From: CAYGBW01 sp964348185
GTDB taxonomy: Bacteria > Desulfobacterota > BSN033 > WVXP01
NCBI GenBank assembly: GCA_964348185.1
Contig: CAYGBW010000093.1
Location: forward strand, 1 to 64,000
Direction of reading: 5' to 3'
DNA length: 64,000 nt
Below the pieces are notes generated by a model. That model saw nothing but the letters and a program-made list of their open reading frames with translations, was not told the origin of the DNA and did no database searches. The translations under genes and the position numbers were made by a program. Of the stretch, positions 42,030 to 50,180 are shown piece by piece (the stretch's first letter is position 1; every line of letters begins with the position of its first letter).

Positions 42030-43664
42030 TCAGGGGGCTGACTCTTCGGAGTTGGAGGGTTGCGTGGACCCTTTGGGGTGCCGCTTCATTTCAATAGCCT
42101 CGACGATGAGATTCAGGATACGGTTGACTTGGAAGGGTTTGCTGATCACCATGTCTATCCCCTTATCGTTCAACTTCTCTCCATCCGTCCCGACTCCCCA
42201 CCCGGTAACCAGCGCCACAGGAACCCTTGGGTCTGTCTCTTTGATGATTCTGGCGACCTCCCATCCCGAGATTTCGGGCATGCCGAGGTCTGTGAAAACC
42301 AAGTCGTAGGGGCCTGTTTTGAAAAGGGCAATGCCATGTTTTGCATTGTCTGCGACCGTGACGTTGTGGCCTGCGAGGGATAGGATTTCTCTCAAATTGT
42401 CCCGGATTCGCTTATCATCATCGATCACCAGAACGTTTGCCCTCCGCCCGGGCCTGGGGGGTCTCTCCGCCTCACTCTCCTCGAGGGCCTTCAGGGAGAC
42501 AGGCAGCTGAATGGTAAAAGTGGTTCCCTTTCCAGGCTCACTCTTTGCCAGAAGATTTCCGCCATGTCTACGGATGATCCCGTAGGAGACACTTAACCCG
42601 AGGCCGCTGCTGCTCGACCCTTTGGTCGTGAAGAAGGGCTGAAAGACGCGTTCCAGGTCCTCCGGCGCAATCCCTCTCCCTGTATCCTGGATGTGGATGG
42701 TGTTCATCCGTCGGTCGGTTTCGGTCTTAATCGTTAGATTTCCTCCACCCGACATGGAATCAATGGCATTCAGGACCAGGTTCGTCAGAACCTCCCTTAG
42801 CTCCGAGGGATTGCCGGCCACCGGGGGAAGCTGTCTCCGGTCTTCCTGGACCTCAACCCGGATTCCTTCTGCCTCGGCCGTGCTCTTCCAGCGAGGCCGG
42901 GTGAGCTCGATCACATCGCGGATCACCTCGTTCAGGTCGACCCTTGCGTAATCCTCTTCGCCCCTGGTTTGGGTATAATCCTGAATTCTCCGAATGATCT
43001 CCGCGCCATCCAAAGCAGCTTGCTCGATGAGTGTCAGCCCTTCGAGAAGGTAAGGATTCGACTCCCGTCTCTCTGGCCCTGTATGCTTGGAGAGGTTGAG
43101 TTTCAAAAGTTGCGCCCTGCCCAGAATAGCGGCAAGCAGGTTGTTGAAGTCATGGGCCACCCCGAGTGCCATCTCACCGAGGGCCCGGAGTCTTTCAACC
43201 TGGATCATCCGTTCATTGAACCGCGCCTGGTCCGTATAATCGATCAGAAGGGCAATCGACCCACAGTAGGCCGCTCCCCTAAAAAGCGAGGACACGGAGA
43301 CCAGAATCGGCATGACAAGCCCGTCCCCGCGGCGAAGAAGGGTCTGATAAGTGGAATCGGCCGCGGCCTTTCTCTGATTCCACTGCTGCTGGACACGCTG
43401 GTGTTCTTCCGGGACGACCACCTCGCTCCAATGTTTCCCCTTCAGGGCTTCAGGAGTATCATACCCGAGCGTCCGAGCTGCGCCCTCGTTGGCAAAGACA
43501 CAGAACCCCCTTTCATCCTCAATCCAGATTCCATCCTTTAGGGCTGTGAGAACGCGCTCTCCGAACTGCTTGCCCTCCTCCCACACGACCCGCCGGTTTC
43601 TTCGCCCCTCTCCTCTGGTTCTCTCCGTCCTTCCTTTGCGAGCCCTGGTTTGATGCACTCTCAT
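42030..43664 (-). CDS. Hybrid sensor histidine kinase (PAS-HisKA-HATPase-REC)
   Basis: About 544 residues. There is a basic N-terminus, a PAS domain (GIWIEDERGFCVFANEGAARTLGY), a HisKA dimerisation domain with the phospho-His in GVAHDFNNLLAAIL, and an HATPase with N box VLNAIDSM, G1 DTGRGI and G2 GLGLSVSYGI. A C-terminal receiver follows with the acidic pair VIDDD, the phospho-Asp in LVFTDLGMPE, and Lys in ISKPF. It has no membrane helix, so it senses a cytoplasmic signal. The ATG at 43664 has AGGGG upstream and fits the promoter at 43708-43736; an ATG at 43688 is possible. Confidence 0.94.
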   Translation of the reverse strand: MRVHQTRARKGRTERTRGEGRRNRRVVWEEGKQFGERVLTALKDGIWIEDERGFCVFANEGAARTLGYDTPEALKGKHWSEVVVPEEHQRVQQQWNQRKAAADSTYQTLLRRGDGLVMPILVSVSSLFRGAAYCGSIALLIDYTDQARFNERMIQVERLRALGEMALGVAHDFNNLLAAILGRAQLLKLNLSKHTGPERRESNPYLLEGLTLIEQAALDGAEIIRRIQDYTQTRGEEDYARVDLNEVIRDVIELTRPRWKSTAEAEGIRVEVQEDRRQLPPVAGNPSELREVLTNLVLNAIDSMSGGGNLTIKTETDRRMNTIHIQDTGRGIAPEDLERVFQPFFTTKGSSSSGLGLSVSYGIIRRHGGNLLAKSEPGKGTTFTIQLPVSLKALEESEAERPPRPGRRANVLVIDDDKRIRDNLREILSLAGHNVTVADNAKHGIALFKTGPYDLVFTDLGMPEISGWEVARIIKETDPRVPVALVTGWGVGTDGEKLNDKGIDMVISKPFQVNRILNLIVEAIEMKRHPKGSTQPSNSEESAP

Positions 43665-43707
43665 CAAAACCCCTGAAGGCAAAACCATGTGGCTGTCTCT
43701 TTTCTAA

Positions 43708-43736
43708 ACTATATAAGTATGTTGGGGAAGAGTCAA
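43708..43736 (-). promoter_or_regulatory. Promoter of the hybrid histidine kinase gene
   Basis: Read on the minus strand: TTGACT (43736-43731), a 17-bp spacer and TATAGT (43713-43708). The expected start near 43701 leaves a leader of about 37 nt to the ATG at 43664. Confidence 0.7.
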
Positions 43737-43797
43737 CTCGAGCCAAATCCCGCCCAACGCCCCAATTGGGCAGATGGCGCTTTTTGAGAGTTTTCGG

Positions 43798-43826
43798 TTG
43801 AAAGACGGGGGCGAACCCACTATAAT
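43798..43826 (+). promoter_or_regulatory. Promoter of the M23 peptidase gene
   Basis: TTGAAA (43798-43803), a 17-bp spacer and a perfect TATAAT (43821-43826). The transcript would start near 43833, 20 nt before the coding start. It is divergent from the histidine kinase promoter. Confidence 0.75.
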
Positions 43827-43852
43827 TTGCAGAAACAAGAGGGACTTAGAAG

Positions 43853-44740
43853 ATGGTCCGCCTTTTATGGCTTCTGCCCCTTGCGGCTATTCTACTGTTA
43901 CCAGGGGGGAGGGTTTCGTCCTCGGAAGACACCCTCCAGGTGACGTGGTTTCCCCGTGTTGCCATGCAGGGCGATGTCTGCCTTGTGACCGTCTCGGGTC
44001 CACAATCGTGGGAATCGGTCCGCGGGGAGTTTCTGGGACAAGAGTTTCCGATGGCTTCGGCGAGGGGGAAGGGCACTTTTCAAGGACTCCTTGGGATTGA
44101 CATGAATGCCAGCCCAGGGGTTCACAGGCTCGTGGTTATCGCCAGAGGGACGGATCAGGGGATCATCGAAAAAGTCTCTCAGGTTCGGGTGGAGAAGGCG
44201 AACTTTGGTACTCAGAGGTTGACCCTGCCCCGGGCCCTGGTGGAACTGGATGAGAAAACCCTTGAACGGGTGATGAAAGAGAACATCCGAATGCGTGCTC
44301 TGTTGAAAAACTATCGGGGCGAGAGACTCTGGAATGGGGCCTTTATCCGTCCTGTTGCAGGGGAAGTCACCACGGCGTTTGGTCTCCGTCGTATCCTCAA
44401 CGATCAGCCTAGAAGCCCGCATACGGGTGTTGACTTGCGGGCACCCGAGGGAACCCCAGTGCGGGCCTGTAATAGCGGCGTTGCTGTTCTGTTTGATGAA
44501 CTGTTCTTTTCCGGGAAATCGGTCGTCCTCGATCACGGCTGGGGCGTGTACTCAATGTATTTCCACCTGTCAAAGGCCCTGGTCCAGGAGGGAGATTCGG
44601 TGACCAAGGGAGAGATCATCGGTCTCGCAGGATCCACGGGGAGAGCCACGGGGCCCCACCTCCATTGGGGAATCAGGCTCAACGGGGCGAGAGTCGATCC
44701 CCTTTCCATCATCGAATTGACTGAACACCTGGAGGAATGA
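43853..44740 (+). CDS. Periplasmic M23 (LytM-type) metallopeptidase
   Basis: A 295-residue protein with a signal peptide (residues 1-23). A beta-rich N-terminal domain resembles the non-catalytic domain of several M23 proteins. The C-terminal LytM domain (about 175-285) has the zinc motif H-T-G-V-D in SPHTGVDLRAPEG and the HLHWG box, so the active site is complete. It cleaves cross-links in murein or activates such cleavage. Bactofilin, a cell-shape protein, is encoded 94 bp downstream on the same strand; bactofilin and M23 genes are often neighbours and act together in shape control. Confidence 0.93.
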   Translation: MVRLLWLLPLAAILLLPGGRVSSSEDTLQVTWFPRVAMQGDVCLVTVSGPQSWESVRGEFLGQEFPMASARGKGTFQGLLGIDMNASPGVHRLVVIARGTDQGIIEKVSQVRVEKANFGTQRLTLPRALVELDEKTLERVMKENIRMRALLKNYRGERLWNGAFIRPVAGEVTTAFGLRRILNDQPRSPHTGVDLRAPEGTPVRACNSGVAVLFDELFFSGKSVVLDHGWGVYSMYFHLSKALVQEGDSVTKGEIIGLAGSTGRATGPHLHWGIRLNGARVDPLSIIELTEHLEE

Positions 44741-44834
44741 TGGTCAAGGGTCTTCAGGGTCGAGTGACCGTCTATTCATAAAGCATCTCTTTTCGGTTAG
44801 AGTCTATCGAAGGAGCTATTTCAGGGGAGACGTT

Positions 44835-45230
44835 ATGGCAAAGAACGACGAGGTGGTTGAGAGTTTCCTGGGTGACAAAACCCGGCTTGAGGGTACGCTT
44901 CGGTTCAGCGGTAGCCTGACGCTGCTCGGGAAGTTTAAGGGGAAGATTACAGGGGGGGAAGAGGTCGTTTTGGGGGAGAACTCCGAATCAGAAGCGGACG
45001 TGGAGGCGGGTCGTGTGACCGTCCACGGAAATGTGGCGGGGAGCCTCAAGGCAGAAAAACGGGTCGAAATCCACAAGATGGCCCAAGTGGAAGCCGACGT
45101 CACGACGTCCAGCCTGATTGTTCACGAGGGATCCCTCTTTGAAGGCAGATGCTTCATGAAGAGGCAGAGTGGTAGGCAGGCCAGGGGGAAGATCGTTGAC
45201 TTAAGGGACGGCTGGATCCTGGGAGACTGA
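44835..45230 (+). CDS. Bactofilin (polymer-forming cytoskeletal protein)
   Basis: A 131-residue DUF583 protein. A right-handed beta-helix of short repeats covers about residues 18-115 (RLEGTLRFSGSLTLLGKFKGKI, then repeated V..GxVxG turns such as VTVHGNVAGSLKA). Short, disordered ends flank it. Bactofilins polymerise without nucleotide at the inner membrane and place murein enzymes. The ribosome binding site GGGGAG precedes the ATG. It lies behind the M23 peptidase gene, its most probable partner. Confidence 0.93.
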   Translation: MAKNDEVVESFLGDKTRLEGTLRFSGSLTLLGKFKGKITGGEEVVLGENSESEADVEAGRVTVHGNVAGSLKAEKRVEIHKMAQVEADVTTSSLIVHEGSLFEGRCFMKRQSGRQARGKIVDLRDGWILGD

Positions 45231-45294
45231 TTCCCCCGCCTCCAATTCCAAAGGAAATCCTCCAGGGTCGGGGACATTTTTCAGTGACGACTCC

Positions 45295-46491
45295 CTAGGG
45301 TTTTACAATGAGGGAGGGTTCAGCTTTTTTCTTCTCCGCGTCCCGGGCCACAATAGCGTAGATCGATCGCATCACCAGGTTCAAAAGGAAAGGATTGGGC
45401 TCAAGGTCGCGAGGCGCGAAACGCAGGTCGATGCTGGCAGCCAGAGCTGCCCGGGCCCTGTCCTCTTTTCCCTCCTTTAGGAGGATGTAAGCCATCTCCT
45501 CAAGCCGTCTTTTGTACCGTAGCCTGTTGTTGTCAGGAAACAGTTCAATCATGGCCTTCTGATACGTCTCCTGGAGCCGTGTCTCTTTCTGTACCGGGTT
45601 CAAGACGAGACGGCTCTCTTCAGCCTCCTCAATGAGTTCGGCATATTTCCGAACGTCTTCCGGGGGGAGAAACCAGGAAGAGAACGGTTCGATCTGAAAT
45701 AGGTCTGACGAGTTCCTAAGGAGACGGGGGTCTCTCTGGATCGCATCCTCATCGAGGAAAAGAAAGGCAGGGGGTGTCTCCATCCGCTCCACCCTGGCTA
45801 GATCCCCTTTCGAGGCAAGATAGGGGGCGGGAGGGACCTCTCCCCGTTCCTCGGTCAATTGTGCAGCCTCCTCAAGAAGAAATCGACAATAGCCTGCATC
45901 CACCTCCACGACGGGGACTCGTCCAGGAGCGCTAATCGACTGGTAGAATTCTCTGAAACCCCTTTTTGTCGTCTCCATCCCATTGAATTCGATCAGGCCT
46001 CGGGTGTCGCTCACAATCCCTTGGAACAGATGGAGGCCCTTGGGCTTGCGTGGGATCCTCAGAAAGACAATGCGAACCCCCTCGGAATCGACGCCGCTGA
46101 TAAACCCCTTTGCCTGGTCTTCGACGGGGGGACGAAGAACCGAAGGCTCTGGTGTCTCTTCTCCTACCCGTTCAATGGGGACCCCCCGCTGTTCAATGCG
46201 ATAGAGGGATCTTCTAATGCCTTTGAGTATTCCCTTATCCGAAACAGACCCGAGAAGAGCTTGGAGGAGCCTGGCCATTCTCTCGGTCGGGACGCCGCCC
46301 ATGGCAGCGACGATCGCCATGTCCTTTTCATAGAGTCCGCCGAGGTGGGTTCGTATCGCCTGAAGCGATATCTCCAGGGAGTCCCCCCTGTCTTCGTGGC
46401 TCTTGATGTCCTGCAACAGACCTTCAACCGCCGAGGCAGTCTCAGGAGCAAGCGCCTCGGGTGTCCTTTTCCTTTTTCCTTTCTTCTTCAT
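45295..46491 (-). CDS. Conserved hypothetical protein, cytoplasmic
   Basis: A 398-residue protein that I do not recognise. It starts with a basic KKKGKRKR stretch, followed by a helical part (about 20-100), a mixed alpha/beta part with IVFLRIPRKPKGLHLFQGIVSDTRGLIEF, and a helical, TPR-like C-terminus (RLEEMAYILLKEGKEDRARAALAASIDLRF). There is no signal peptide or membrane helix. The ATG at 46491 has AGGA upstream. It converges with bactofilin. Confidence 0.75.
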   Translation of the reverse strand: MKKKGKRKRTPEALAPETASAVEGLLQDIKSHEDRGDSLEISLQAIRTHLGGLYEKDMAIVAAMGGVPTERMARLLQALLGSVSDKGILKGIRRSLYRIEQRGVPIERVGEETPEPSVLRPPVEDQAKGFISGVDSEGVRIVFLRIPRKPKGLHLFQGIVSDTRGLIEFNGMETTKRGFREFYQSISAPGRVPVVEVDAGYCRFLLEEAAQLTEERGEVPPAPYLASKGDLARVERMETPPAFLFLDEDAIQRDPRLLRNSSDLFQIEPFSSWFLPPEDVRKYAELIEEAEESRLVLNPVQKETRLQETYQKAMIELFPDNNRLRYKRRLEEMAYILLKEGKEDRARAALAASIDLRFAPRDLEPNPFLLNLVMRSIYAIVARDAEKKKAEPSLIVKP

Positions 46492-46584
46492 CACATCCTA
46501 TCGTCTCTTTTTCAGGAGGTCGTCTTGTTTGATTCACTTCAGAGGGAAAGAGCCTATTGAGTGCAAAGGCCCCCCTCCCGGGCT

Positions 46585-46684
46585 AGGTTAGAGGAGCAGC
46601 CCTGCGGGCTTTGAGGCTGGAGGCAAGGTACTCCTGGCCTCAAACCTCGAGCGAAGCGACAGCGGAGCGGTCCTCCAACCTAAG
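46585..46684. repeat. 100-bp palindromic dispersed element, copy A
   Basis: A 100-bp sequence that recurs at 49991-50090. It starts AGGTTAGAGGA and ends TCCTCCAACCT-AAG, so the ends are inverted repeats of about 11 bp. Inside, GCCC-TGC-GGGC and TTGAGGCTGGAG/CTCCTGGCCTCAA form further stems, and ACCTCGAGCGAAGCGA is identical in both copies. There is no coding capacity. It sits between two minus-strand genes. Confidence 0.75.
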
Positions 46685-46751
46685 ATCACGAAGAGACCAG
46701 CCGTCCTTTGTGTCTTTCGTTGATTCTAAGGTTCTGTTGACGGAGATATGT

Positions 46752-47204
46752 TTACCACTGCTGATTATAGACCTCATCATCGTATATCTGTTCGAGTTTC
46801 AGCTTGTGCTTTGCCTCTTCCTGGGCCAGCATCTCAAAGAGTTTCTTAACCTGGGGATTGTCAGCAAACCGCATGGCCGAAGCCCGATAGAGGTTGTGGG
46901 ATTTTTCCTCGTTCTTGATGGCCATGCGGATGGCGTCCTGATAGGTCATGTTTTTGTCAAAGGGAAGGTCTTCCAGAAACTCGCTGATCTTGAGATCGGG
47001 AATGTCCTCCAATTCATATTGATCCACCTTTTCCCAGTCCAGTTCTTCGAGAAGCCTTCTGTGTTTTTCTTCCTCTTCGGCCATTTCTCGGAAGGTCTTG
47101 TTGATTCCCGACTCTACCCTTTCACCGGCCATCCGGTAAAATGCCGCAGCATCGGCTTCTTTTCGAATCGCCTCCCGAATTACCTCTTCAAACGTCTCCT
47201 TCAT
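46752..47204 (-). CDS. Ferritin-like diiron protein (rubrerythrin family)
   Basis: A 150-residue four-helix protein. Two repeats of the diiron pattern are visible: E in EVIREAIRKEADAAAFY with EEEEKHRRLLEEL, and E in AIRMAIKNEEKSHNLYR with QEEAKHKLKLEQI. This gives the ExxH pairs of a rubrerythrin or erythrin without the rubredoxin domain. It probably removes peroxide or handles iron in an anaerobe. The ATG at 47204 has GGGGAGGAA upstream. It lies 58 bp after the rhomboid gene on the same strand. Confidence 0.88.
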   Translation of the reverse strand: MKETFEEVIREAIRKEADAAAFYRMAGERVESGINKTFREMAEEEEKHRRLLEELDWEKVDQYELEDIPDLKISEFLEDLPFDKNMTYQDAIRMAIKNEEKSHNLYRASAMRFADNPQVKKLFEMLAQEEAKHKLKLEQIYDDEVYNQQW

Positions 47205-47262
47205 CGCTTCCTCCCCTAGGGTATGATCGACGACCCGGTCGTCTTCTGGTTCCTGTATTTTC

Positions 47263-47976
47263 CTAGTGGATATAGTCCTTTTTGTCGGGTCCTTTCTTCT
47301 TGTCCACAAGGTGGATGTTTCTTTTCAACCTCCGGAGTCTGTACTGGAGATAGGCGACATAGATCCTTTTCAGGATACGCGCATAGTTGATATAGAGGTA
47401 TCCAAAAAGTATTCCCCCCAGATGCGCCACATGAGCCACGCCCGTCTGCGACCCAGTGACCGAGGCGTAAAGCTCGATGGCGCCGAATATGATGACAAAG
47501 TATCGGGCTCTGATGGGGAAGAGGAACCAGACAAAGATCATCTGGTCGGGAAAGATCATGCCGTAGGCCAACAGGATTCCATAGATTGCCCCTGAAGCGC
47601 CGACAACCGGGATGCCTTGGCCTGGGCTAACGACAGCAGAAGAGATCCCTGCCCCGATCCCCGTGACCAAAAAGTACTTGATGAAGTTCTTGGTCCCCCA
47701 TTGTCTTTCCAGTGGACCTCCAAACATCCAGAGGGCCAAGAGATTGAAAACGAGATGAAAGACGCCGCCGTGAAGAAAAATGTACGTCCCCAGCTGCCAG
47801 ACAAAGTACTTCTTCCAGACCAGAAGAGGAACCAAGCCGAGAACAACCAGGATGTATGGGCCTGCGAAGGATTGGAGCAGAAACACCCCCACACAAATGA
47901 ACAGCAGATACTTCACTCCCGGGGTCAGGGGGCCGCTCCCAAAGGAGATCCGGCGTTGATAGTAAGGATAGCTCAT
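47263..47976 (-). CDS. Rhomboid family intramembrane serine protease
   Basis: A 237-residue membrane protein with six hydrophobic segments. The catalytic Ser lies in GASGAIYG (about 125-132) and the catalytic His in VAHLGGILFGYL. HGGVFHLVFNLLALWMFG holds the conserved HxxxN region of helix 2. It cleaves transmembrane helices of unknown substrates. The C-terminal 35 residues are basic and cytoplasmic. AGGAGG precedes the ATG. Confidence 0.93.
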   Translation of the reverse strand: MSYPYYQRRISFGSGPLTPGVKYLLFICVGVFLLQSFAGPYILVVLGLVPLLVWKKYFVWQLGTYIFLHGGVFHLVFNLLALWMFGGPLERQWGTKNFIKYFLVTGIGAGISSAVVSPGQGIPVVGASGAIYGILLAYGMIFPDQMIFVWFLFPIRARYFVIIFGAIELYASVTGSQTGVAHVAHLGGILFGYLYINYARILKRIYVAYLQYRLRRLKRNIHLVDKKKGPDKKDYIH

Positions 47977-48018
47977 GGTGTCCTCCTGAGACCTTTTGGC
48001 TCTTGGGGCTTCCAGAGA

Positions 48019-49101
48019 TCACCCCAACCCGCCGATTTTCTCTCCTCGGACCGATTTGCGAAAAGCCTCACTGGCAACGGTCAGATCCCTCCGATTGGAA
48101 TTGGAGACCCGCTCCACTCTAGGAAAACGCTCCTGAGGGAGGGTATTGAGCCAATCGAGTAGGCTTCTCTCAATGGAAAAACGGCGGATATCGCCTGATC
48201 CCCAAGACGATACAAGATCCAGGGCGCCGTCTCGCCCCTCTCGGTTGAAAACGTCGGCCAAAACCGCAATGATTCGTGCATCCCCCGACATGCAGCAGAC
48301 CTGGGATGATCGGATGGCGTAACCATTCCCGTTGAATGAGACGGCAAGCCCACCCTGTGTTCTCACCAGATCAAGGGCCTGAACGTCTGTAATGCTATCC
48401 CCCACGTACATCACATCTCCAGGACCGTTCGCCGTGCCTTCGAGGCTTTTCACGACCGCTCTGGCCTTCTCCACGCCTCCCACGGGTTCAACCGCCTCAA
48501 AAATCTGTCCGATTCCCATCCCGGGAATGGTCTCCCAGAAGATCCGATCGAGGCGCCGAACCGTTCTCTGATGATTCTCCGAAAGGTCTACCATTCCCCT
48601 TGCTTCTTCGCCCCACTCAAGCATCTCCATTCCCACGATCTCCATGGCCGTCTTCCTGAGCCAGGATCCCTCGTCTGGATTCAAGGGATAGCGATCGATA
48701 TCGACTTCTGTGCAGAAGACCTGATCCATTGGGAAATCGACGAGTTCGCAGAGGGCCCGCATGTACGGTTCGTAACTCGTGCTGATGATAAAGGAGGCCA
48801 TCTGGTGCCGGACGGACCACAGGGTTTCAGCCGCTCCCGGGACGAGGAGAATATGGGACCGACTGTAGTTCTGGATCGCCTCGTTGTCTGCTCCATAGGC
48901 AACGAGAAATGGAAGAATGAGTTTGAGGGTGTCTCCCGCCTTGTACCCAGGCTTTTGTACCACGTCAGCCAGAAAATCGTCGTACTTGCTGACCAGGGCA
49001 AAAAAGGTCTCACCCCCTGGAATAAAACGAGCCGACAACTCCTGGGCATTGTCATTCTGCGAAATCGGTCCCTCGCAGTCGGTGGTGAAATGTCGACCCA
49101 T
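48019..49101 (-). CDS. HAD-like protein of the EhaR/COG4030 type
   Basis: A 360-residue HAD-superfamily protein. The N-terminal motif is TTDCEGPISQNDNAQELS, in which the D of TDCEGP takes the place of the HAD nucleophile, followed by FIPGGETFFALVSKYDDFLADV. A late acidic motif GDVMYVGDSITDVQAL is the HAD Mg-binding site. The pattern matches proteins called energy-converting hydrogenase A subunit R in methanogens, although no hydrogenase genes are here. The enzymatic role is unknown; phosphatase is inference from the fold. It lies 22 bp after the formyltransferase-like gene. Confidence 0.75.
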   Translation of the reverse strand: MGRHFTTDCEGPISQNDNAQELSARFIPGGETFFALVSKYDDFLADVVQKPGYKAGDTLKLILPFLVAYGADNEAIQNYSRSHILLVPGAAETLWSVRHQMASFIISTSYEPYMRALCELVDFPMDQVFCTEVDIDRYPLNPDEGSWLRKTAMEIVGMEMLEWGEEARGMVDLSENHQRTVRRLDRIFWETIPGMGIGQIFEAVEPVGGVEKARAVVKSLEGTANGPGDVMYVGDSITDVQALDLVRTQGGLAVSFNGNGYAIRSSQVCCMSGDARIIAVLADVFNREGRDGALDLVSSWGSGDIRRFSIERSLLDWLNTLPQERFPRVERVSNSNRRDLTVASEAFRKSVRGEKIGGLG

Positions 49102-49123
49102 GGGGCCTCCTCAATTGCTAACT

Positions 49124-49975
49124 TCAGAGCGCCAAGAAGGGCGTCTCCGACCCTGTTGAGCGCTGCAGGCGACTCGAATACTCATCGACCTCTCTGTTCA
49201 GGCAGAATGGGCCGGTCTCCCGACCCTCCCGGTCCAGAATCCTCCCCCCCTCGATCCCCACCTCTCCCTCGGCAAGGACTTTCATGGTCAGCAGAAGGAG
49301 GGGGATCTCCCTCACGACGCCCTGACGCCGAATCTCCTGGAAGAGTTGGTTCTTTTCTCCTTCTTCTTGAATGACTTCTCCCAGGGGCATGAAACCGAGT
49401 TTCGCCCCCATCTGAACCCAGAGAGGATCGAAACGTCTCCCTTTGAGGGGGAAGGTACAGTATGTGATTGGGGGACCCTCATCGAGAGCCTCGGTAACCA
49501 GGTGCACCATCACCCCTGTCCTGTCGGCTCCCCGAGCGATGAGTTCCCAGATGACCTCCTGCCAGGTCCCCTTTGGGCCCCCAGGCTCTGCCGGATGGAG
49601 GTTGATCATCGTGTATCGACGACACATCTCAGGACTGACAATCAGCATATAGCCAGCCAGGACGATCGTGACGACCCCCTCCCCCCTGAGGGTTTCCATC
49701 ACCCTGCTGTGAAAGCCCCGGCGCCATGACTCCGGGTCTTTTCTTCTCAGAGGGGGATCGAATCGCCGCGAAGAGAGAGAAAAAAGCGGGATTCTCAGAT
49801 CCTTGACAAGGTGAAGGAACCGATCACTTTCCAGGCCCTCGCCGGGCTCCCGGTTACAAAAAACAAAGCCGAGCTGGGCAGGAATCATTCCGTTCCGGAT
49901 ATTCCTCCACGCTTCAGTCAGAAGCTGCCTGGCCGCCTCATCCCTTCCCGTCGAAAACCAGCCGAAGGTATACAT
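49124..49975 (-). CDS. Formyltransferase-fold protein (PurN-like)
   Basis: A 283-residue protein whose central part follows the glycinamide ribonucleotide/methionyl-tRNA formyltransferase fold: VLAGYMLIVSPEMCRRY, the catalytic-type NLHPAEPGGPKGTW, and LVTEALDEGPPI with the conserved Asp. The usual Asn of the HPSxxxxxxG motif region is replaced. The C-terminal 90 residues are not in PurN. A true purN role is uncertain. It is in line with the PfkB kinase upstream (across repeat copy B) and the EhaR-like gene downstream. Confidence 0.78.
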   Translation of the reverse strand: MYTFGWFSTGRDEAARQLLTEAWRNIRNGMIPAQLGFVFCNREPGEGLESDRFLHLVKDLRIPLFSLSSRRFDPPLRRKDPESWRRGFHSRVMETLRGEGVVTIVLAGYMLIVSPEMCRRYTMINLHPAEPGGPKGTWQEVIWELIARGADRTGVMVHLVTEALDEGPPITYCTFPLKGRRFDPLWVQMGAKLGFMPLGEVIQEEGEKNQLFQEIRRQGVVREIPLLLLTMKVLAEGEVGIEGGRILDREGRETGPFCLNREVDEYSSRLQRSTGSETPFLAL

Positions 49976-49990
49976 AGCAAGCCTCCGCTC

Positions 49991-50090
49991 AGGTTTGAGG
50001 ATCGGCCCTCCGGGCCTTGAGGTTGGAGGCAGAAAAGTCCCCCCCCCAAACCTCGAGCGAAGCGATCGGGGAGGAGTCCTCAGACCTCAG
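49991..50090. repeat. 100-bp palindromic dispersed element, copy B
   Basis: The second copy of the element at 46585-46684, with about three quarters of positions the same by eye. The ends AGGTTTGAGGA and TCCTCAGACCT-CAG are inverted repeats, GCCC-TCC-GGGC is an inner stem, and ACCTCGAGCGAAGCGA is identical. It lies between the PfkB and formyltransferase-like genes. Confidence 0.75.
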
Positions 50091-50180
50091 TCCGAGAAAC
50101 GCTCCGATCTCTGGCGTCGTTACGGATTCTGACCATCAGCCGAAGATTCCCTCACCCCATGGCGCGTCAACCCAGCCTTC

